DNA of 55,138 bases from Candidatus Omnitrophota bacterium. Lineage in GTDB: Bacteria > Omnitrophota > Gorgyraeia > Pluralincolimonadales > Pluralincolimonadaceae. Location of the stretch: positions 1 to 55,138 of the forward strand of contig JAGONY010000005.1 in assembly GCA_017992785.1 (NCBI GenBank). The letters run 5' to 3'. The position numbers and the translations under genes are program-made. This document shows, one piece after another, positions 31,530 to 40,456 of this stretch. Position 1 is the stretch's first letter; each line of letters opens with the position of its first letter. The notes under the pieces were generated by a model that did no database searches, was not told the origin of the DNA, and was given only the letters and a program-made list of their open reading frames with translations.

Positions 31530-33554
31530 TTACTTGATGGCGAACGACGCTATAGTGGTGAATTTCGCTTTTACCCAGATGACCGCGTCCTCGCCTTCAA
31601 TTGCGTAGCGGAAGTCGGAGTCCTCTTTAAGGTTTTTGCCGTTCATCCTGACAGAGACCGGGTATTTTCCCCAGTTCTTTATTATGAAGACCGGGTTCAC
31701 GGCCACTGACGAGACGATCTTCGGGAAGAGCGTGAACTCGCAGCCGTGCCTTAAGCTATCGGTCTCGAATACAAGAGCCCTTTGGTGCAGGTCGTTCTTT
31801 ATGAACCTCGCGCTGTCGGATATCATGTTCACGTCGCTCGGATTTATCCATGACGCGGCTCTGTCGCGGATATCCTTGTCGTCCCGGGCCTTCGAGAGCC
31901 CTACGAGCATGGCCCATGTGACCGGCCCCTGCGCCTTCGGGTGCCCCGCGACCGGAAGCAGCGATACATGCCCGGGCTCGCGAATATACCTGCCGTTGCT
32001 CTTGCCCGGCTCCTCATACGGTATCTTGCTGATGGGCCAATGCGAGAAGACGAAGAAATCCCCCTCGTACTCGCCGCTGCCCCTGAGCTCGAACGCCCAG
32101 TTCTCGCCGTAATGCCCCCACCATTTCTTGAACGGCACAGGGAACGTCATGTCGGAGACGTCCTCGCCCTGCGCGAATACCTCGAACACCGCCGGCCTGT
32201 TCTTCAGGTTCACGCGGCATATCGCCTCTGTCCAGTTCTTCGGCGTCTCGTCGAGCTTAGACGGAGGCGTCTGCTTGTTAAGGTACCAGGCGTAATCTAT
32301 CTTGTCCCCCTGGATGTTCATCATCGATATCGCCTTCTGGTCTATCACCTCCGATGGCTTGATGCCTCCGCGCTTTACCACCGCGAGTTCCGATATCTCG
32401 TTCCAGTCCGGCTCGTACTTGGTCGTTATGACCGGCGTATAGGTAACCTTGCGTACCCCGACTCCGTCCGGGTAGAAAGTATACCATTCGTCCACATAAG
32501 GCCTGTCGACAGGGTCGAGCCCCCACCATTTATACTCGGGGTCTGCGAGCAGGTACCTCCAGTGGACTATCACGCGCGCCTTGTTCGATTCGACTATATC
32601 GACACTGGACCAGCGCAGCAGCCTGTCGCCCATCGGCTCGCAGCAGCCCTCGGTCCCTCCGCCCCATATCTCGACGAACTCGTAATAGACCGCGCATTTA
32701 TCGTCTATATGCCACCACGGGATATATTCGGCCTCGCTCCAGAATACGAACTTCGACTTCTCATGGAACGGGAACTCCTTGTCGAACGTAACCACGACGG
32801 CATCCCCGGAAAAACCCGAGAACACATAATCCCTCTTCACGGCGCCGAACCCCGTATCCTTGTCGGACTTGTCGTCCGCCGGCGTCAGCATGACCATCGG
32901 CCGCATGAAAGTCGCTATTGCCTTCGCGTGCCCTTCGGATTTCACATACGGGTAGAAATAATACATGCTGTTACCCGGGTCCGGCAGTGTCGAGAATTCC
33001 ATCCAGCCCTCAAGCCGTTTCCCGTCCACATTCCTCTCGTATTTATAATAGAAGTGCAGGCACTCCGCTTTCTCGTCCCTTATTATCCTGAAAGCTTTCG
33101 CTTCATGGCCGAAGGAATCGTTGTTGAGCAGGAATTCATACCTCGGGTTCCATTTCGAGTTCTGTTTGGTGAGGTCCTGGCCGTCCCTTATCGCGAAGAC
33201 CCTGACGGTCTTATCGCCGCGCTTGTCCTGCTTGCGCTCTATCCCGACGAAATTCGACGGGTCGGGTTTGCCGTCCTTATCCCTGAAGAGCATGATCCCG
33301 CAGGTCCCGTCGAGCGGCTTGAACTCCGCCTGCGCGTCGAAATTCCCGCCGAACTTGCTCGGGTTATATATCCCGAATACGCCCACCCTGTCGAGCGATA
33401 TAGAAACGCCTTCGTCGTTCTCGGATACGATGCCCCCCTGCGTCGCGGGCCCGAAATAATACGGCTCCCATTTCCCGCCTTCTTCCGCGGAACATATCCC
33501 GCAAACGAACAGCATTGTGAACGCCAGCGCGGCGGCTTTGGGTATATTCGTCAT
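31530..33554 (-). CDS. Large secreted protein of unknown function
   Basis: The 674-residue product begins MTNIPKAAALAFTMLFVCGI with a signal peptide cut near CSA-EEGG (residue 23). The mature protein is rich in Trp, Tyr and Asp and appears almost all-beta. The first 200 residues (FGGNFDAQAEFKPLDGTCGI, FVGIERKQD) suggest a concanavalin-like or other sugar-binding sandwich; the rest is unrecognised. The ATG at 33554 overlaps the rlmN stop as ATGA; the longer frame to 33593 reads through rlmN. Together with the hydrolase at 35 kb it suggests work on extracellular polysaccharide, but this is inference. Confidence 0.7.
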   Translation of the reverse strand: MTNIPKAAALAFTMLFVCGICSAEEGGKWEPYYFGPATQGGIVSENDEGVSISLDRVGVFGIYNPSKFGGNFDAQAEFKPLDGTCGIMLFRDKDGKPDPSNFVGIERKQDKRGDKTVRVFAIRDGQDLTKQNSKWNPRYEFLLNNDSFGHEAKAFRIIRDEKAECLHFYYKYERNVDGKRLEGWMEFSTLPDPGNSMYYFYPYVKSEGHAKAIATFMRPMVMLTPADDKSDKDTGFGAVKRDYVFSGFSGDAVVVTFDKEFPFHEKSKFVFWSEAEYIPWWHIDDKCAVYYEFVEIWGGGTEGCCEPMGDRLLRWSSVDIVESNKARVIVHWRYLLADPEYKWWGLDPVDRPYVDEWYTFYPDGVGVRKVTYTPVITTKYEPDWNEISELAVVKRGGIKPSEVIDQKAISMMNIQGDKIDYAWYLNKQTPPSKLDETPKNWTEAICRVNLKNRPAVFEVFAQGEDVSDMTFPVPFKKWWGHYGENWAFELRGSGEYEGDFFVFSHWPISKIPYEEPGKSNGRYIREPGHVSLLPVAGHPKAQGPVTWAMLVGLSKARDDKDIRDRAASWINPSDVNMISDSARFIKNDLHQRALVFETDSLRHGCEFTLFPKIVSSVAVNPVFIIKNWGKYPVSVRMNGKNLKEDSDFRYAIEGEDAVIWVKAKFTTIASFAIK

Positions 33555-34651
33555 TTGGCCTTCGCCGCCTCCCTTAACCGCAGCTGCCCGCATGCCGCGT
33601 CGATATCCGCACCCCTCTGCGACCTGATAGTCGAGCTAATGCCGCCCTTATCAAGCGCTTCCTGGAACGCCTTCGCCTCTTTCATCGACGGCGGAGAGAA
33701 CTTGAAATCCGCCACCGGGTTGAAAGGTATCAGGTTGACCTTGCAGTTGAGCCCTTTCAGCAGTTTCACGAGGTTCTGCGCGTCGGTGGGCGACGCGTTC
33801 ACGTCCTTTATCAGTATATATTCGAAGGTTATTATCCTTCCTTTTTCCCTTGTGTATTCCTTGCATACTGCCATAAGCTTGCCGAGCGGGTAGACGTTAT
33901 TGATAGGCATAAGCTTGGAGCGGGTCTTGTCGTCGGCGGCATGCAGCGACACGGAAAGCTCGAACTGCTCCTTCTCCTGCATATACCTCTGGATCCCTGG
34001 GATGTGGCCCGCGGTCGATACCGTTATCTTCCTCGCGCCTATTCCGAGGCCGTGCGGGGAGTTCATTATCTCGACCGCCTTTATCACATTGTCGTAATTC
34101 GAGAGCGGCTCGCCTGTGCCCATCATGACTACATTCGTTATCCTTTTGCCTTTTCGCATTAGGGCGTCCTGTATCGCGAGCGCCTGCGAAAGTATCTCGC
34201 CGCAGGTAAGGTCCCTCTTGAACCCCGCGAGCCCGCTCGCGCAGAAATAGCACCCGTACGCGCATCCGGCCTGCGACGAAAGGCATACCGTCTGCCTGCT
34301 CGCCCCGCCTGCGGGGTCTTTCGCGGGGCTTGTCCCGCCGAAAGCGGGGATCAATACCGACTCGACGGTCTCTCCGTCGGAAAGGGCGAAAAGGTATTTG
34401 CTCGTCCCGTCCGACCTCGACATCTGTACGCTGACAAGGGCTACGCCCGATATCATGTATTTATTCGACAGGTAATCGCGCAGTTTCGCAGGCAGGTCCG
34501 TCATGTCGGCGAAGGACTTCGCGCCCTTCTTGTATATCCACTCAAAGACCTGTTCGGCCCTGTAGGCCGGCTCGTTCAAACTTTTGAACTTCGCGTAGAG
34601 TTGAGCGAGCGAAAGGTCTTTTATGTCCTCCTTCTTCTCCGCCATCATCAC
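33551..34651 (-). CDS. rlmN: 23S rRNA/tRNA adenine C2-methyltransferase
   Basis: RlmN is the radical SAM enzyme that methylates A2503 of 23S rRNA and A37 of some tRNAs. The 366-residue protein shows the cluster motif CAYGCYFCASG, the GTGEPLSNYDNV loop, and the methyl-carrying cysteine in AACGQLR near the C terminus. Between VESVLIP and RQTVCLSSQAGC about 15 extra residues (AFGGTSPAKDPAGGAS) are present compared with typical RlmN, and the DNA there is a GC-rich palindromic repeat also seen in trmD. The frame stays open. It overlaps the glycoside hydrolase gene by 4 bases. Confidence 0.95.
   Translation of the reverse strand: MMMAEKKEDIKDLSLAQLYAKFKSLNEPAYRAEQVFEWIYKKGAKSFADMTDLPAKLRDYLSNKYMISGVALVSVQMSRSDGTSKYLFALSDGETVESVLIPAFGGTSPAKDPAGGASRQTVCLSSQAGCAYGCYFCASGLAGFKRDLTCGEILSQALAIQDALMRKGKRITNVVMMGTGEPLSNYDNVIKAVEIMNSPHGLGIGARKITVSTAGHIPGIQRYMQEKEQFELSVSLHAADDKTRSKLMPINNVYPLGKLMAVCKEYTREKGRIITFEYILIKDVNASPTDAQNLVKLLKGLNCKVNLIPFNPVADFKFSPPSMKEAKAFQEALDKGGISSTIRSQRGADIDAACGQLRLREAAKAK
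34303..34348. repeat. GC-rich palindromic element inserted in rlmN
   Basis: Two hairpins lie in the coding sequence: CCCCGCCTGCGGGG (34303-34316) and CCCGCCGAAAGCGGG (34334-34348). On the minus strand the element starts TTGATCCCCGCTTTCGGCG, 16 of 19 bases identical to an element in trmD (TTGGTCCCCGCATTCGGGG); both are read as L-(V/I)-PAFG. It adds about 15 residues to RlmN without a frameshift. This resembles the in-gene palindromic elements known from Rickettsia. Confidence 0.6.
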
Positions 34652-35946
34652 TCCACTTTGAACGACCTGTTAGCCACGGCGACGTTGCCGTACCCATCGT
34701 TCACGATGAGATATACCCTGTATAATCCCTTTTTATCCGGGGCTTTCATGCGGAAGGACGTGCCCTCATATAGGAATTCCACCGGCACTTCCTTGTTCAC
34801 GTAATACGCGAGCACTCCTTCCTTCGCCGTAGAGACGAGGAACTGGTAATCGAGCGGGTTACTGTCGTTATCCGACGCCTGCGCGGTTATATCCACCGTC
34901 TCGCCGGGCGCGATCCCTTTCGTCTTGCCCAATTTAAAAGTTGTGATCCGCGGAGGCAGGTTCGACGGCTTACTCCCCGTGTATATCTTGTATACCTCCC
35001 AAAACGCGCCGCGCTTGAAAAGTTTGTAATTCAGGTTCCACCAGGTAAGCGACTCCTGAGTCGTCTCGCCAAGATGGAAGACGAAACCGCCTATGTTATA
35101 GCCCTTGAACCCGATTATATCGTTCGTCATGTTCCTGTATAAAGCCGCCTTGCCCTGGTCCGGCTCGTCCTGCGACGCGCCGTTAGCGTCCTTCTTGACG
35201 TCCCACGGGCCGTGCGGGCCGTATTCGGTCACGCAGTACGGTATATTGAGCCCGGACTTATCCCATTTGCTGTGCGACATCCGGACGCTGCCGTAGATGT
35301 TCATCCCGAAGATGTCCAAACTCGGTACATATTTGATGATATACGGAAGCGCGGTCGTATCGGCCGACGTATAGATGACGGGATGGTCCGGGTCCAGCTT
35401 ATGCACAAGCTGGACCATCTCCTCGAGGAACTTCGAGAGCTCTATCCGCTGTTCTTCGTTCTTCGTGAAGAATACCGCCTCGTTGCCGACGTTCCACATC
35501 AGCAGCGCGGGGTGGCATTTGAACTTGTTTACATAGTCCTCTATCTCTTTCCTCTTCTGCTTCTTGAGGTCGTTATCGCCTATATACGTGTATTTGCCGT
35601 TTTCTTCCGCGTAATTGAGCCAGATGCCCGCGTCGACCATGAGGCCGTACTTCTGTGCGGCGTCGAAATACTCCTGCGTGCCCTGGTCGGTGCCCCACGT
35701 GCGCACGGCATTCGCGCCGAGCTCCTGGGCCATCTTCATGTAATCCTCGCCGCCTTTGCCTTCCATGTTGCCGAGGCCCACGCCCCTGATGTAGAAGGGC
35801 TTCCCGTTGACCTCGAGCGCCCAACTGCCTTTCTGTCCGGTTACTTTCACGATACTGCCCTGGCCTTCCTGCCGGGCCCCGCACGGCGGCGAAACGGCCG
35901 CCGACAACAATATTACGACGGCAAGTGCAAGGTGTCGTTTATGCAT
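34648..35946 (-). CDS. Secreted glycoside hydrolase, clan GH-A (GH2/GH5-like barrel)
   Basis: The 432-residue product has a signal peptide (MHKRHLALAVVILLSAAVSPPCGA). The barrel spans about residues 35-320: VNGKPFYIRGVGLGNMEG, LGANAVRTWGT, LLMWNVGNEAVFF with the acid/base Glu after Asn, and YCVTEYGPHGPWD with the likely nucleophile Glu. Residues about 330-432 look like an Ig-like domain. GH2/GH5 enzymes or glucanosyltransferases would all fit; the substrate is unknown. The ATG at 35946 follows AAAGGCGG and lies 34 bases inside the phosphatase gene; the longer frame to 36075 is read-through. Confidence 0.8.
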   Translation of the reverse strand: MHKRHLALAVVILLSAAVSPPCGARQEGQGSIVKVTGQKGSWALEVNGKPFYIRGVGLGNMEGKGGEDYMKMAQELGANAVRTWGTDQGTQEYFDAAQKYGLMVDAGIWLNYAEENGKYTYIGDNDLKKQKRKEIEDYVNKFKCHPALLMWNVGNEAVFFTKNEEQRIELSKFLEEMVQLVHKLDPDHPVIYTSADTTALPYIIKYVPSLDIFGMNIYGSVRMSHSKWDKSGLNIPYCVTEYGPHGPWDVKKDANGASQDEPDQGKAALYRNMTNDIIGFKGYNIGGFVFHLGETTQESLTWWNLNYKLFKRGAFWEVYKIYTGSKPSNLPPRITTFKLGKTKGIAPGETVDITAQASDNDSNPLDYQFLVSTAKEGVLAYYVNKEVPVEFLYEGTSFRMKAPDKKGLYRVYLIVNDGYGNVAVANRSFKVE

Positions 35947-36524
35947 TGTATTACCGCCTTTCCGTCTTTGTAGGATACCTTGTTTATGCTGCAGTTGTCT
36001 ATCCTGACCGATTTGAAGAACCTGTCGAAATCCGTCTTCATAACCATAGAAAAATAAACCGCTATGACGCCCCAATGCGCGACGATGCAGACATCATGCG
36101 AAGCGGCGCCTTTGCCTATGATCGACTTGAACGCGCGCCTGACCCTCGCCGTGAAATTCGCGACGCCTTCCCATTCCCGTATCCTCGCTTTCGAAGGCGC
36201 TTTTTTCCAGGCAGCGTACGATTTCGGGAAGCGTTTCTTGACCTCGTCTATAGTCATGCCCTGCCATGCGCCGAGTATCATCTCCTCAAGTTCCGGCAGA
36301 AGCACGAGTTTCGCGCGGGACGCGTCCGCGATTATCTTCGCGGTCTGCGCCGCGCGCTTCAAGTCGCTCGAATATACGGTCTTTATGCCTTCCCTCTTGA
36401 GGCGCTTAGCCGCCGCCCTTGCCTGCCTGCGCCCCGCGGGGCTGAGGCCCGGGTCCTTCCTTCCCTGGACCCTCTGCTCCTTGTTCCATACCGACTCGCC
36501 GTGCCTTATTATAAAAATGTTCAT
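35913..36524 (-). CDS. Histidine phosphatase (phosphoglycerate mutase-like)
   Basis: The 203-residue protein begins [14 protein letters not shown], with the phospho-accepting His in RHGES, then YSSDLKRAAQTA and the second His in VAHWGVI. It could be a cofactor-dependent phosphoglycerate mutase, an alpha-ribazole phosphatase (CobC) or a broad phosphatase; EEMILGAWQGMT resembles CobC-type proteins. The start at 36524 overlaps the rnhB stop as ATGA; the longer frame is read-through. Confidence 0.85.
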   Translation of the reverse strand: MNIFIIRHGESVWNKEQRVQGRKDPGLSPAGRRQARAAAKRLKREGIKTVYSSDLKRAAQTAKIIADASRAKLVLLPELEEMILGAWQGMTIDEVKKRFPKSYAAWKKAPSKARIREWEGVANFTARVRRAFKSIIGKGAASHDVCIVAHWGVIAVYFSMVMKTDFDRFFKSVRIDNCSINKVSYKDGKAVIQCINDTLHLPS

Positions 36525-37108
36525 TTTACCAGAGTGAAAGTGCGCCTGTGTATGGGCGACGGGCCGAACTCCCTCAACGCGCCGAAATGGCGCTTCGTCC
36601 CGTATCCCTTGTGCCTGCCGAATCCGTATTCCGGGTAAACGGCGTCGTAATACGACATGATGAGATCCCTTGTGACCTTCGCGATTATCGAAGCGCAGGC
36701 GATGGAAAGTGAATGTGCTTCCCCGTTTATGATGAGTGTCTTCGGGCACCTGATGCCCGGCGGCGCGGAGTTGCCGTCTATGAGGAGGTGGTCCGGCCTT
36801 GCGCGCAGGTCCGTGACCGCCATCTTCATTGCCTTGAGGGTGGCTTTGAGGATATTAATGTCGTCTATCTCTTTTTCGCCTACTATCCCTATGCCTACGT
36901 ACGCTTTGCCCATTATCTCCGCGTATGCCCTTTCGCGGGAAGGCCCCGTAAGCTTCTTGGAGTCGGCTATCCTGTTGTTAAAACTGAATTCCTTCAATAT
37001 CACCGCGGCGGCGACGACCGGCCCGGCTAATGGACCGCGGCCGGCTTCATCTATGCCCGCGATATTTTTCTTTCCCCGCCTTATAAGCTTTCTCTCATGA
37101 TACAACAT
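36521..37108 (-). CDS. rnhB: Ribonuclease HII
   Basis: RNase HII removes single ribonucleotides and RNA primers from DNA. The 195-residue protein begins the domain with [19 protein letters not shown], holding the catalytic Asp-Glu, and has LLIDGN and [10 protein letters not shown] further on. It overlaps rplS by 14 bases; the order rplS-rnhB is widespread. Confidence 0.95.
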   Translation of the reverse strand: MLYHERKLIRRGKKNIAGIDEAGRGPLAGPVVAAAVILKEFSFNNRIADSKKLTGPSRERAYAEIMGKAYVGIGIVGEKEIDDINILKATLKAMKMAVTDLRARPDHLLIDGNSAPPGIRCPKTLIINGEAHSLSIACASIIAKVTRDLIMSYYDAVYPEYGFGRHKGYGTKRHFGALREFGPSPIHRRTFTLVK

Positions 37109-37433
37109 CAGCCTTCTTGCCGACTTTCTTACGGATATAATAGAGCTTTGCCCTCTTCGGCTTCGAGGACTTCACGACCGTTACCCTGTCTATAAAAGGC
37201 GAATGGAGCGGGAACGTCCTCTCTATGCCCTCGCCGTATGATACGCGGCGGACCGTGAACGATGACGAGATGCCGGAGCCCCTCTTCCTTATCACGACGC
37301 CCTCGAACATCTGGATGCGGAACTTGTCTTCTTCCCTGATCTTGACCGCAACCTTGACGGTATCGCCCACCTTGAACGCGGGGACGTCCTTCTTCTCGTA
37401 ACCTTTTTCAATTACCGCTAACTTACCCATCAT
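37095..37433 (-). CDS. rplS: 50S ribosomal protein L19
   Basis: L19 sits at the interface of the ribosomal subunits. The 112-residue protein shows [40 protein letters not shown] and [16 protein letters not shown], all standard for L19. It overlaps trmD by 4 bases and rnhB by 14, as part of the rpsP-trmD-rplS-rnhB block. Confidence 0.97.
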   Translation of the reverse strand: MMGKLAVIEKGYEKKDVPAFKVGDTVKVAVKIREEDKFRIQMFEGVVIRKRGSGISSSFTVRRVSYGEGIERTFPLHSPFIDRVTVVKSSKPKRAKLYYIRKKVGKKADVVS

Positions 37434-38149
37434 CTCTTCTCCTTATGTATCCCGCTTCTGCGGGTTTTAGCCCCGAATGCGGGGACCAACATATCAGGGC
37501 GCATCTTCTTCGTCCTTTTAAGCGCCATTTCTCTTCGCCACGCGTCTATCTTTTTATGGTCTCCCGACAGCAGGACCTTCGGTACCTTCAGGCCCCTGAA
37601 ATCAGCCGGCCTCGTGTAATGCGGGTATTCGAGCAGGCCGGCGGAAAAAGATTCGAACTCCAACGATTCCTTGTCCCCTACGACCCCCGGCAGGAGCCTC
37701 ACCACGCAATCTACGAGCGCCATCGCGGGTATCTCGCCTCCCGTAAGCACGAAATCCCCGAGCGATATCTCGTCGGTGACGCATTTTCTCCTGAACCTCT
37801 CGTCTATGCCTTCGTAATGCCCGCAGACGATTATGATATGGCGGGCTTTCGCGAGTTTCCTGGCGGCCGCCTGGTCGAGCTTCCTGCCCTGCGGCGTCAT
37901 CAATACGACCCTGGCTGCCCTGCTTTTCAGGGCCAGCACCGCGTCAAAAAGCGGCTGCGGCTTTATGACCATCCCCGGCCCGCCGCCGAACGGCTTATCG
38001 TCGACCTTATGGTGCTTGTCGTCGGTCCAGTCGCGCAGGTTATGCACGCGGATATCCGCTTTCCCGCCTTTCCTCGCGCGCTTTATTATCGATTCCTCGA
38101 GCGCGCCCTCGAACATGCCGGGAAAGAGGGTCAGGATATCTATCCGCAT
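37430..38149 (-). CDS. trmD: tRNA (guanine-37-N1)-methyltransferase
   Basis: TrmD methylates G37 next to the anticodon and prevents frameshifting. The 239-residue knotted (SPOUT) enzyme shows [47 protein letters not shown] and [11 protein letters not shown]. After RPDML the usual C-terminal helix is replaced by a tail [18 protein letters not shown] encoded by a GC-rich palindromic repeat related to the one in rlmN. The gene starts one base after rpsP; rimM, which normally lies between them, is absent. Confidence 0.96.
   Translation of the reverse strand: MRIDILTLFPGMFEGALEESIIKRARKGGKADIRVHNLRDWTDDKHHKVDDKPFGGGPGMVIKPQPLFDAVLALKSRAARVVLMTPQGRKLDQAAARKLAKARHIIIVCGHYEGIDERFRRKCVTDEISLGDFVLTGGEIPAMALVDCVVRLLPGVVGDKESLEFESFSAGLLEYPHYTRPADFRGLKVPKVLLSGDHKKIDAWRREMALKRTKKMRPDMLVPAFGAKTRRSGIHKEKR
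37451..37484. repeat. GC-rich palindromic element at the 3' end of trmD
   Basis: Two adjacent hairpins, CCCGCTTCTGCGGG (37451-37464) and CCCCGAATGCGGGG (37471-37484), lie in the last codons of trmD. The flanking and first-hairpin sequence matches the rlmN element at 16 of 19 bases. The encoded peptide [13 protein letters not shown] replaces the normal end of the protein. Confidence 0.6.
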
Positions 38150-38150
38150 A

Positions 38151-38393
38151 TCAGATAATGCCGGATTTCTTCAGTATATGCGACACTGTCGAGGAAGGTT
38201 TCGCGCCGACCTTGATCCAGTGCAGGATCCTCTCCTTCTTCAGGTTGCCGTATGCCGGCCTCTTGGTCGGATCGTAGAACCCGAGCTCCTCTATCGCTTT
38301 CATGTCACGGCCCCTGTGAGAATCGATGACTATGATCCTCTGATTGGGCGACTTTTTAGTCCCTAACCTCTTCAACCTTATTACCGCTGCCAT
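38151..38393 (-). CDS. rpsP: 30S ribosomal protein S16
   Basis: S16 helps assemble the 30S subunit. The 80-residue protein begins AAVIRLKRLGTKKSPNQRIIV and has ELGFYDPTKRP and WIKVGAKPSSTV, typical for the family. It heads the rpsP-trmD-rplS-rnhB group, directly after murA with a 3-base gap. Confidence 0.97.
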   Translation of the reverse strand: MAAVIRLKRLGTKKSPNQRIIVIDSHRGRDMKAIEELGFYDPTKRPAYGNLKKERILHWIKVGAKPSSTVSHILKKSGII

Positions 38394-38396
38394 TAA

Positions 38397-39662
38397 CTAC
38401 TCCTCCTTTTCTCTTCTGATATTGGCTCCCACGTCGGACAGTTTGAGTTCTATCCTATCATAACCCCTGTCCAAATGGTAGACCCTTGATACGTCGGTCC
38501 TCCCCTTCGCGGCCATACCGGCAAGCACCAACGCCGCCGATGCGCGCAGGTCCGACGCCATAACCGGGGCTCCGCTTAGCTGCTTTATGCCCTTGACTAT
38601 CGCGGAATCGCCCTCCAGTTTTATCTGCGCGCCCATCCTCGCAAGCTCGCTTACATGCATATACCTGTCCGGATATATCTTTTCCGTTATCACGCTTATT
38701 CCGTTTATCACCGACACGAGCGACAACATCTGCGCCTGCAGGTCCGTCGGAAAACCCGGGTACGGAAGCGTCGTTATGTCTACGGGCTTCAGATGCCTCT
38801 TGACGCGCACCCTGATATCCTTGCCGTGCCTCGTTATCGTAACGCCCGCGTCGAGCAGCTTGTCAACGACCGCGCCGAGGTGGTCGAACCTCGCCCCCTT
38901 GATAAGCAGGTCGCCTTTCGTAATCGCGGCCGCTATCATGAAGGTCCCGGCCTCTATCCTGTCTGGTATCACCTCGTATTCCGCGCCTCCGAGCCGCCTT
39001 ACGCCCTCTATCTCCAGCAAAGGCGTACCCGCTCCCTTAATCTTCGCGCCCATCTTTACGAGGAAATCCGCCAGGTCCACGACCTCCGGCTCGCAGGCGG
39101 CATTCTCTATGACCGTCCTGCCTTTCGCGAGCGTGGCCGCCATCATGACGTTATCCGTCGCGAGCACCGACGAGCCGAACGCGCCGCCGAGGAATATATG
39201 CGCGCCTTTCAGCTGTTTCGCCTGCGCCATAACATATCCGTGCTCTATCTTTATCTCGGCGCCTAGCGCCTTTATTCCTTTAAGGTGCAGGTCTACGGGC
39301 CTGTTGCCTATGGCGCAGCCGCCCGGGTACGATACCTGCGCTTTTCTGTGCTTCGCCAGAATCGGCCCGAGCACGCAGAACGACGCGCGCATCTCCTTGA
39401 CGTATTTATACGGCGCTATATGGTTCCTGTATCCCTTCGGCTCTATTACGGCGCGCCCGCCCTCGAAATGTACCCTGACGCCGAGGTTGCGCAGTATCTT
39501 GACCATCGTATTTACGTCGCGCAGCGGCGGGACCCTCTTTATCACGCACTTCTCGTCGGTCAGCAGCGTGGCCGCCATTATCGGCAGCGCGGAGTTCTTC
39601 GCGCCGCTTACTTCGACCTCGCCTTTCAATCTCGTGGGCCCCTCTATGACTATCTTATCCAT
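38397..39662 (-). CDS. murA: UDP-N-acetylglucosamine 1-carboxyvinyltransferase
   Basis: MurA starts peptidoglycan precursor synthesis by adding enolpyruvate to UDP-GlcNAc. The 421-residue protein shows SGAKNSALPIMAA, and the reactive cysteine in YPGGCAIGNRPVDLHL, the residue alkylated by fosfomycin; it is Cys rather than the resistant Asp. LPYPGFPTDLQAQM and VYHLDRGYDRIE follow as usual. The gene lies 6 bases after prmC. Confidence 0.97.
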   Translation of the reverse strand: MDKIVIEGPTRLKGEVEVSGAKNSALPIMAATLLTDEKCVIKRVPPLRDVNTMVKILRNLGVRVHFEGGRAVIEPKGYRNHIAPYKYVKEMRASFCVLGPILAKHRKAQVSYPGGCAIGNRPVDLHLKGIKALGAEIKIEHGYVMAQAKQLKGAHIFLGGAFGSSVLATDNVMMAATLAKGRTVIENAACEPEVVDLADFLVKMGAKIKGAGTPLLEIEGVRRLGGAEYEVIPDRIEAGTFMIAAAITKGDLLIKGARFDHLGAVVDKLLDAGVTITRHGKDIRVRVKRHLKPVDITTLPYPGFPTDLQAQMLSLVSVINGISVITEKIYPDRYMHVSELARMGAQIKLEGDSAIVKGIKQLSGAPVMASDLRASAALVLAGMAAKGRTDVSRVYHLDRGYDRIELKLSDVGANIRREKEE

Positions 39663-39668
39663 TCGTAT

Positions 39669-40454
39669 TTAGCGCCTTTTTGCTATGACGATCCTGTCTA
39701 TATCGTTATAATCCTTTATGACCTCGACATGCGAATAGGAACCGCATCCCGATATTATCCCCTTCACGGCCCCGGACTGCCCGAAACCTATCTCGAGCGC
39801 GAGGAAACCTCCGCGCCTGAGCCGGCCCGCGGCCTCCGGTATTATCCTTGCGTAGAAATCAAGGCCCTTCGGCCCGCCGTCGAGCGCGAGCCGCGGCTCA
39901 CTCTTGACTTCCGGCGGCAGTGAATCGTAATCCTCGCTCGGGATATACGGAGGGTTGGATATTATGATATCGAACCTTTCCTTTTCCGGGATCCCCCTGA
40001 ACAGGTCGGAATTTACGAATTCTATCCCGTCTACGATACCGTTGGCAGCGGAATTTCCGCGAGCCACTTCAAGGGCTTCCTCGGACACGTCGGAAGCCAT
40101 TATTTTACAGGACGGGCTCAATTTTGTCAAACTGACAGCTATCGCGCCCGAACCGGTGCCAAGGTCCAGGATACGCGGTTTCTCGATGCCTTCCCGCTCG
40201 ATAAGCGTGAGTATCCTCTCGACGAGGATCTCCGTCTCCGGCCTCGGGATCAGCACCGAGCTGTTGACGTCGAACTCGCATCCCATGAACTCCGCGAGCC
40301 CCGTTATGTACTGGACCGGGATGCCGCGCGCATAGGAATCGAGCGCCTCGTGGAAGGCCTCTATCTTCTCGTCGTCGGCCTCATAATCGCCGGTATATAA
40401 CTGCGCGCGGTCGCAATTGAACGCCCAGCACGCAAGCTGCTCGAGCGAATCCAT
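39669..40454 (-). CDS. prmC: Release factor glutamine methyltransferase
   Basis: PrmC methylates the Gln of the GGQ motif in release factors. The 261-residue protein has ILDLGTGSGAIAVSL (AdoMet site) and SNPPYIPSEDY (NPPY motif). The N-terminal helical part is short compared with the usual 275-285 residues and starts abruptly at MDSLEQLACW. It follows prfA by 2 bases; the substrate and its modifier are encoded side by side. Confidence 0.95.
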   Translation of the reverse strand: MDSLEQLACWAFNCDRAQLYTGDYEADDEKIEAFHEALDSYARGIPVQYITGLAEFMGCEFDVNSSVLIPRPETEILVERILTLIEREGIEKPRILDLGTGSGAIAVSLTKLSPSCKIMASDVSEEALEVARGNSAANGIVDGIEFVNSDLFRGIPEKERFDIIISNPPYIPSEDYDSLPPEVKSEPRLALDGGPKGLDFYARIIPEAAGRLRRGGFLALEIGFGQSGAVKGIISGCGSYSHVEVIKDYNDIDRIVIAKRR

Positions 40455-40456
40455 GT

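Noticed and set aside
26340-31530. Cobalamin or SAM riboswitch for the metF/metH genes
   Set aside because: The genes overlap or abut with no leader long enough for a riboswitch, and the operon promoter seems leaderless.
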